Below, in pieces: positions 58,605-64,000 of a DNA stretch of 64,000 nt. The DNA comes from Mesorhizobium sp. BR1-1-16. Its GTDB lineage: Bacteria; Pseudomonadota; Alphaproteobacteria; Rhizobiales; Kaistiaceae. The position numbers and the translations under genes are program-made. Numbering within the stretch: the stretch's first letter is position 1; the number at the start of each line of letters is the position of its first letter. The stretch is from positions 62,001 to 126,000 of the forward strand of contig NZ_JAIUIE010000008.1 in NCBI RefSeq assembly GCF_020165495.1. Direction: 5' to 3'. The notes under the pieces are model-generated. The model worked only from the letters and a program-made list of their open reading frames with translations. It had not been told where the DNA came from and made no database searches.

Positions 58605-58988
58605 TCAGGCCTGGCGCGCGGGAACCATCCAGCCCTGCATGGCACCGCCGGGAATGGAGACGATGGCTATGTTTCCGACGCCTGGCACCTCGAACGGCTC
58701 GCGCACGAGCGTCCCGCCTTCGGCGGTCAAGAGCGCAAGCCGCTTGTCGAGATCGTCGACCTCGATATAGCTGAACCAGTTGTCGGGCACGCCCTCGAAC
58801 TCCGGCCCGCCGATCTGCATCAGCCCGCCGACCATGGTCTCGCCGAGCATGGCGATGTGATAATCGCCAAACTCGTTCATCGGCATGGAGTCGAAGCGCC
58901 AGCCGAGTGTCTTGGTATAGAAATCCATCGCCCGCGCCGCGTCGCGGGTCATCAGCTCGTTCCAGTAGAACGTTCCGTGTCCGGCCAT
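58605..58988 (-). CDS. VOC-family (glyoxalase-like) protein
   Basis: 127 residues forming one vicinal-oxygen-chelate unit of two beta-alpha-beta-beta-beta modules: GTFYWNELMTRDAARAMDFYTKTLGWRF and NWFSYIEVDDLDKRLALL. Members act as glyoxalases, dioxygenases or resistance binders, and many are of unknown use. No substrate can be inferred here. It lies 77 bases beyond the end of maeB on the same strand. Confidence 0.85.
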   Translation of the reverse strand: MAGHGTFYWNELMTRDAARAMDFYTKTLGWRFDSMPMNEFGDYHIAMLGETMVGGLMQIGGPEFEGVPDNWFSYIEVDDLDKRLALLTAEGGTLVREPFEVPGVGNIAIVSIPGGAMQGWMVPARQA

Positions 58989-59065
58989 GACCGTTCCTCC
59001 TCCGCTCGATGGTGAGCGGAGGCTATCATGAACGGGCGCATCGGGACATCAGCCGTTCGGCTGGC

Positions 59066-61348
59066 TCAGCCGCCGACATTGAAGGCTGCGAGCGCCGCCA
59101 TGTTGACGATGTCATTGTCGCGCGCGCCGAGCGAGAGAATCTGCACCGGCTTGTCGAGGCCGACGAGGAGCGGCCCGATCACCGTCGCGCCGCCAAGCTC
59201 CTGCATCATCTTGGTCGAGATCGAAGCGGAGTGGAACGCCGGCATCACCAGCACGGTCGCCGGCCCGGACAAGCGGCAGAACGGATAGGCCGCCATGACC
59301 TTCGGATTGAGCGCGACATCGGCCGCCATCTCGCCGTCGAATTCGAAGTCGACGCGGCGCCGCTCGAGGATCTGCACCGCTTCGCGGACATGGCGCGACC
59401 GCTCTCCCTCGGGCTGGCCGAAGGTCGAATAAGCGAGCATGGCAACGCGCGGGTCGTAGCCGAGCCGCTTGGCAAAGCTCGCGGCCTCCTCGGCGATGTC
59501 GGCGAGTTCCTCGCCCGAGGGCATGTCGTGCACCGCCGTATCGGCGACGACCACGGTGCGGCCGCGCACCAGCACGATCGAGACGCCGATCACCCGGTGT
59601 CCCGGCCGCGTGTCGATGACGCGGCGGACATCGGTGAGCACGGTCGAATAGTTGCGCGTGACGCCGGTCACCATCGCGTCGGCATCGCCGAGCGCAACCA
59701 TCGTGGCGCCGAAATAATTGCGGTCGGTGTTGATGAGGCGCTGGCAGTCGCGGAAGAGATAGCCCTTCCGCTGCAGCCGCGCATAGAGGAAGTCGATATA
59801 GTCGGCGTTGCGGCGCGAGAGGCGGGCATTGTGGATTTCGATGCCGTCGCGGATCTCGATGCCGGCCTGTGCGGCCGTCTCCCGCACGATATCCTCGCGG
59901 CCGATGAGGATCGCCGTGCCGAGCTTCTGCGCCGCGAAGCTCGCCGCGGCGCGGATCACCTGCTCTTCCTCGCCCTCGGCGAAGGCGACGCGCTTCGGAT
60001 TGCGGCGCACGCGCTCATAGATGCGGGCGAGCGTGCCGACGATCGGATCGCGGCGGGCGGAGAGCTGGATCTTGTAAGCCGCCATGTCGGCAATCGGCTT
60101 GCCGGCGACGCCCGAATCCATCGCCGCCTGCGCGACCGCCGCCGGGATTTCCGACAGGAGGCGCGGGTCGAACGGCACCGGAATGATGTAATGCGCGCCA
60201 AAGCGCGGCCTGACGCCCTGATACGCGGCCGCGACCTCGTCCGGCACGTCCTCGCGGGCGAGCGCCGCGAGCGCCTTGGCTGCGGCGATCTTCATCGGCT
60301 CGTTGATCGTCCGCGCGCGCACATCGAGCGCGCCGCGGAAGATATAGGGGAAGCCGAGCACGTTGTTGACCTGGTTCGGATAATCCGAACGCCCGGTCGC
60401 CATGATGGCGTCGTCGCGCACCTCCGCGACTTCCTCCGGCGTGATCTCGGGATCGGGATTGGCCATCGCGAAGATGATCGGCCGCGGCGCCATCGAGCGC
60501 ACCATGTCGGGCGTCAGCGCGCCCTTGGCCGAAACGCCGAAGAAGATGTCGGCGCCCTTCATGGCGTCTTCCAGCGTGCGCGCGTCGGTCTCCGTCGCAT
60601 GCGCCGTCTTCCACTGGTTCATGCCCTCGGTGCGGCCCTGGTAGACGACACCCTTGGTGTCGCAGAGCAGCACATTCTCGGACGGCATGCCCATCGCCTT
60701 GACGAGCTCGATGCAGGCGATGCCGGCCGCGCCCGCGCCATTGCAGACGAGCTTGGTGGTCTTGATGTCGCGGCCGGTCAGATGCAGCGCGTTGATCATG
60801 CCGGCGGTGGCGATGATCGCCGTGCCGTGCTGATCGTCATGGAAGACAGGAATGTCCATCAGCTCGCGCAGGCGGCTTTCGATGATGAAGCAGTCCGGCG
60901 CCTTGATGTCCTCGAGATTGATGCCGCCGAAGGACGGCCCGAGATAGCGGACCGAGTTCACGAAGGCGTCGACATCTTCTGTGTCGATCTCGAGATCGAT
61001 CGAATCGACATCGGCGAAGCGCTTGAAGAGGACGGCCTTGCCCTCCATCACCGGCTTGGAGGCAAGCGGGCCGAGATTGCCGAGGCCGAGAATGGCCGTG
61101 CCGTTCGAGATGACGGCGACGAGATTGCCGCGCGTCGTGTAGTCGAAGGCGAGGCTCGGATCGGCGGCGATCGCCTTCACCGGCACGGCGACGCCGGGCG
61201 AATAGGCGAGCGACAGGTCGCGCTGCGTCGCCATCGGCTTCGTCGGGATGATCTCGAGCTTGCCGGGCCGCCCGCGGGCGTGGAATTCCAGCGCCTCCTG
61301 ATCCGTGACGGCGGGACCGCTGCGCGCGGGTTTCTTCACTTCGGTCAT
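59066..61348 (-). CDS. maeB: NADP-dependent malic enzyme, fused to phosphotransacetylase-like domain
   Basis: Oxidative decarboxylation of malate to pyruvate. The 760-residue product has the malic N-terminal and NAD(P)-binding parts ([49 protein letters not shown]; about 1-430). A C-terminal phosphotransacetylase-like domain (about 440-760) is regulatory in MaeB and lacks proven transferase activity. Rhizobia usually hold two such enzymes, NAD- and NADP-type; the cofactor here is not certain. Divergent from mutS across 158 bases. Confidence 0.95.
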   Translation of the reverse strand: MTEVKKPARSGPAVTDQEALEFHARGRPGKLEIIPTKPMATQRDLSLAYSPGVAVPVKAIAADPSLAFDYTTRGNLVAVISNGTAILGLGNLGPLASKPVMEGKAVLFKRFADVDSIDLEIDTEDVDAFVNSVRYLGPSFGGINLEDIKAPDCFIIESRLRELMDIPVFHDDQHGTAIIATAGMINALHLTGRDIKTTKLVCNGAGAAGIACIELVKAMGMPSENVLLCDTKGVVYQGRTEGMNQWKTAHATETDARTLEDAMKGADIFFGVSAKGALTPDMVRSMAPRPIIFAMANPDPEITPEEVAEVRDDAIMATGRSDYPNQVNNVLGFPYIFRGALDVRARTINEPMKIAAAKALAALAREDVPDEVAAAYQGVRPRFGAHYIIPVPFDPRLLSEIPAAVAQAAMDSGVAGKPIADMAAYKIQLSARRDPIVGTLARIYERVRRNPKRVAFAEGEEEQVIRAAASFAAQKLGTAILIGREDIVRETAAQAGIEIRDGIEIHNARLSRRNADYIDFLYARLQRKGYLFRDCQRLINTDRNYFGATMVALGDADAMVTGVTRNYSTVLTDVRRVIDTRPGHRVIGVSIVLVRGRTVVVADTAVHDMPSGEELADIAEEAASFAKRLGYDPRVAMLAYSTFGQPEGERSRHVREAVQILERRRVDFEFDGEMAADVALNPKVMAAYPFCRLSGPATVLVMPAFHSASISTKMMQELGGATVIGPLLVGLDKPVQILSLGARDNDIVNMAALAAFNVGG

Positions 61349-61506
61349 GGGTGGCAGCTCTGGGTCAGGCGTTTCCGAAAGGCGAACGGCTCTTGGGGAC
61401 CGTCTCGAAGGCGGAGGGCGACGATAGCATTGGATGACTGAATGTGAAGCGGCGAGATTGATGCCGAAAGGGTGAAACAGCTTTCGCGCTTTGCTAGGGT
61501 TACGCC

Positions 61507-64000
61507 ATGTTGGACAATGCGAAGACCGATCCCGCGAGCGCCCGCCCGACGCCGATGATGGAGCAGTATCTGGAACTGAAGGTCGCCCATCCGGGCACCC
61601 TTCTGTTCTATCGCATGGGCGACTTCTACGAGTTGTTCTTCGGTGACGCGGAAATCGCCTCGCGCGCTCTCGGCATCACGCTGACGAAGCGCGGCAAGCA
61701 TCTCGGCGAGGACATCCCGATGTGCGGCGTGCCGATACACGCCGCAAACGACTATCTGCAGAAGCTGATCGCGCTTGGCCATCATGTTGCCGTCTGCGAA
61801 CAGACCGAGGATCCGGCCGAGTCGAAAAAGCGCGGCGGCCGTTCCGTCGTGAAGCGCGACGTCGTGCGCATCGTCACGCCCGGCACGATCACCGAAGAGA
61901 CGCTGCTGCGCGCCGGCGAGAGCAACTATCTCGCGACGCTGGCGCGCGGGCGTGGCGTCGGGCCGGGCGGTGCGGATCGCTGGGCGCTCGCCTTCATCGA
62001 CATCTCCACCGGAGACTTCCGCGTCGTCGAAACCGATCGCCTGCGGCTCGCCGCCGATATCGCCCGGATCGATCCGCGCGAATTGCTGGCGCCGGATTCG
62101 CTGTTCGCCGATGCAGAGACAGGCGCGCTGCTGCGCGGGTTGCCGCTGCCGCCGAGCCCGCTCCCTGCCGCCTTCTTCGATGGCGCGACGGCGGCAAACC
62201 GCCTTGCCGGCTATTTCGGCGTCGGAACGCTCGATGGCATCGCGGCCTTCTCGCGCGTCGAACTGGCCGCTGCCGCCGCGGCGCTCGCCTATGTCGAGAA
62301 GACACAGATCGGCGCGCGCGTGCCGCTTGGCCGGCCGCTCCGCGAAACCGAGGGCGGGCTTCTCCTCATCGACGCGGCAACACGGGCCAATCTCGAGCTG
62401 ACACGCACGCTCTCCGGCGAGCGACGCGGCAGCCTGCTCGCGGCGATCGACCGCTGCGTCACCGGCGCCGGCAGCCGCATGCTGGCGACGCGGCTTTCGG
62501 GGCCGATTACCGATCCGGCCGAGATCGGCCGCCGGCTCGATGCGATCGACTGGCTCATCGCCGCGCCCGAACTGCGCCGCCGGCTGCGCGAGCAACTCGC
62601 GGCCTGCCCTGATCTTGCTCGTGCGCTCTCCCGCCTCGCGCTCGATCGCGGCGGCCCGCGCGACCTCGCCGCGATCGGGGCAGGCCTTGGCGCTGCCGCG
62701 ACGATCGTCGAGCTGCTCGGGTCCGCGGAGGGGCTGCTGCCTGACGAGATCGCCGAGGCGACGGGAGTTCTCGTCGCTCTGCCGCCCGGTTTCGCCGAGC
62801 GCATCGGCGCTGCGCTCGATGATGAATTGCCGCTCCTGAAGCGCGACGGCGGCTTCGTCCGTCCCGGCCATGACGACGAACTCGATGCGACGCGCGCCCT
62901 GCGCGACGAGAGCCGGCAGGTGATCGCGGCGCTGCAGGGCCGTTATGCCGCCGAGACGGACGTCAAGGCGTTGAAGATCCGCCACAACAACGTCCTCGGC
63001 TATTATATCGAGGTGCCGCAGGTTCATGGCGAGAAGCTACTCGGCGCCGATTTCGCGGGGCAGTTCATCCATCGGCAGACGATGGCCGGGGCGATGCGCT
63101 TCGTCACGACGGAACTGGCAGGCCTCGAGGCAAAGATCGCCTCGGCCGCCGACCGGGCGTTGCAGCGCGAGCTCGGCGTGTTCGATGCCCTCGCCGCGGC
63201 CGTCAAGGACGAGGATACGGCCATCCGCGCGGCAGCCGGGGCGCTTGCCCGCCTCGACGTCGCGGCCGGCCTTGCGGACCTTGCCGAGGCTGAGGGCTGG
63301 TCCCGACCGCTCGTCGACGGATCGCTCGCCTTCGAGATCGAGGGCGGCCGTCATCCGGTTGTCGAGCAGGCCCTGAAGCGGGAAGGCGAGAGCTTCGTGC
63401 CGAATGACAGCCGCCTCGGTGACGACAGTGCTGAGGCCGGGCGGATCTGGCTCATCACAGGGCCGAACATGGCGGGCAAGTCGACCTTCCTGCGCCAGAA
63501 CGCGCTCATCGCCGTGCTCGCGCAGATCGGCAGCTATGTCCCGGCGCGGCGGGCGCATATCGGCGTCGTCGACCGTTTGTTCAGCCGGGTCGGCGCGGCG
63601 GACGATCTCGCGCGCGGCCGCTCCACCTTCATGGTCGAGATGGTGGAGACGGCGGCGATCCTCAACCAGGCGACGGCGCGCTCGCTCGTCATCCTCGACG
63701 AGATCGGGCGCGGGACCGCGACCTTCGACGGCCTCTCGATCGCCTGGGCAGCGATCGAACACCTGCACGAGGTCAACCGGTCGCGATCCCTCTTCGCCAC
63801 GCATTATCACGAGCTGACGGCGCTGGCGCAGCGGCTGGACCGCCTGGAGAACGCCACCGTCCGCGTGCGCGAATGGCAGGGTGACGTGGTCTTCCTGCAC
63901 GAGATCGTCCCCGGTGCCGCCGATCGCTCCTATGGCATCCAGGTGGCGAAGCTCGCCGGCCTGCCGCCCTCCGTCGTGGCGCGGGCGCGCGCCGTGCTGG
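61507..64000 (+). CDS. mutS: DNA mismatch repair protein MutS (3' end outside window)
   Basis: Recognises mismatches and starts repair with MutL. The reading frame is open from the ATG at 61507 to the window end (831 codons). Present are the mismatch-binding N-terminus [11 protein letters not shown] with [12 protein letters not shown] (the Phe-x-Glu wedge), connector and core domains ([10 protein letters not shown]), Walker [11 protein letters not shown] (63457-63486), [18 protein letters not shown], Walker [22 protein letters not shown] and the ATP-sensing TATHYHEL-type FATHYHEL. The C-terminal dimer/tetramer tail is cut off. Confidence 0.97.
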   Translation, partial: MLDNAKTDPASARPTPMMEQYLELKVAHPGTLLFYRMGDFYELFFGDAEIASRALGITLTKRGKHLGEDIPMCGVPIHAANDYLQKLIALGHHVAVCEQTEDPAESKKRGGRSVVKRDVVRIVTPGTITEETLLRAGESNYLATLARGRGVGPGGADRWALAFIDISTGDFRVVETDRLRLAADIARIDPRELLAPDSLFADAETGALLRGLPLPPSPLPAAFFDGATAANRLAGYFGVGTLDGIAAFSRVELAAAAAALAYVEKTQIGARVPLGRPLRETEGGLLLIDAATRANLELTRTLSGERRGSLLAAIDRCVTGAGSRMLATRLSGPITDPAEIGRRLDAIDWLIAAPELRRRLREQLAACPDLARALSRLALDRGGPRDLAAIGAGLGAAATIVELLGSAEGLLPDEIAEATGVLVALPPGFAERIGAALDDELPLLKRDGGFVRPGHDDELDATRALRDESRQVIAALQGRYAAETDVKALKIRHNNVLGYYIEVPQVHGEKLLGADFAGQFIHRQTMAGAMRFVTTELAGLEAKIASAADRALQRELGVFDALAAAVKDEDTAIRAAAGALARLDVAAGLADLAEAEGWSRPLVDGSLAFEIEGGRHPVVEQALKREGESFVPNDSRLGDDSAEAGRIWLITGPNMAGKSTFLRQNALIAVLAQIGSYVPARRAHIGVVDRLFSRVGAADDLARGRSTFMVEMVETAAILNQATARSLVILDEIGRGTATFDGLSIAWAAIEHLHEVNRSRSLFATHYHELTALAQRLDRLENATVRVREWQGDVVFLHEIVPGAADRSYGIQVAKLAGLPPSVVARARAVL

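Noticed and set aside
59009-61441. 810-codon plus-strand frame opposite maeB
   Set aside because: It is a His/Arg/Asp-rich shadow of the malic enzyme gene with no recognisable domain.
61345-63027. 560-codon minus-strand frame opposite mutS
   Set aside because: mutS reads through in the plus frame with all its motifs; the antisense product has none.

Overview
The window is a gene-dense, GC-rich stretch of an alphaproteobacterial chromosome that very probably carries the chromosomal replication origin. The order leuS-lptE-holA-parB-parA-rsmG-mnmG-mnmE-(insert)-rho-hemJ-hemE, then a gap and ppsR-maf-aroE-coaE-dnaQ-secB, is the classic origin-proximal layout of this class. Several genes point to the Hyphomicrobiales (Rhizobiales): a DUF1402 protein, an OlsB-type acyltransferase, a PmtA-like methyltransferase beside dnaJ, a DUF2628 protein inside the his operon, and an acetyltransferase gene between hslV and hslU. 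The genus cannot be fixed from the sequence alone. No rRNA, tRNA, insertion sequence, CRISPR array or prophage was recognised. Both end genes (leuS and mutS) are cut by the window.

Layout. 1-3621 (+): end of leuS, lptE, holA. 3622-9287 (-): parB, parA, rsmG, mnmG, mnmE, with two parS sites (one exact inside rsmG, one 15/16 between mnmE and mnmG). 9353-11398 (+): a DUF255 thioredoxin-domain protein lying between mnmE and rho. 11383-14352 (-): rho, hemJ, hemE. 14353-14770: proposed oriC, with DnaA-like boxes, three TGTCCCCA repeats, a CtrA-like box and five GANTC sites, three of them in exact 7-bp register. 14771-18493 (+): ppsR, maf, aroE, coaE, dnaQ. 18498-22983: secB (-), a Tim44-domain gene, mltA, smr and a small XRE regulator (+), DUF1402 (-). 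23117-25495 (-): hslV, GNAT, hslU. 25712-30284 (+): hisB, DUF2628, hisH, hisA, hisF, hisE, coaA. 30412-32626 (+): cation efflux protein, grpE, TRIC-family channel. 32630-36566: OlsB-like acyltransferase, hybrid histidine kinase, XRE regulator (all -) and a divergent small membrane protein; this is the most accessory-looking part. 36686-40677 (-): comM, gshB, yraN, rsmI. 40823-48600: LpoA/LppC-like lipoprotein, hemW-rdgB-rph (-), hrcA, NDUFA9-like reductase, uppP (-), FzlA-like GST. 48597-57056: queG (+), then a long minus-strand run dnaK, dnaJ, pmtA-like, histidine phosphatase, flavin reductase-like, pyrF, dapB, gpmA. 57299-64000: alkB-like, pncA, VOC protein (-), maeB (-), mutS (+).

How the genes work together. 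The left half serves chromosome replication and segregation (oriC, parABS, holA), tRNA modification (mnmE, mnmG, queG) and haem synthesis (hemE, hemJ, later hemW). The middle carries envelope and export functions (secB, Tim44 protein, mltA, DUF1402, lptE, uppP, LpoA-like, FzlA-like), histidine and CoA biosynthesis (hisBHAFE, coaA, coaE), and proteostasis (hslVU, grpE, hrcA, dnaKJ). Heat-shock (RpoH-type) promoter motifs can be read upstream of dnaK, grpE and hslV. From 3.6 to 18.5 kb most genes point away from the proposed origin, as expected for co-orientation with replication.
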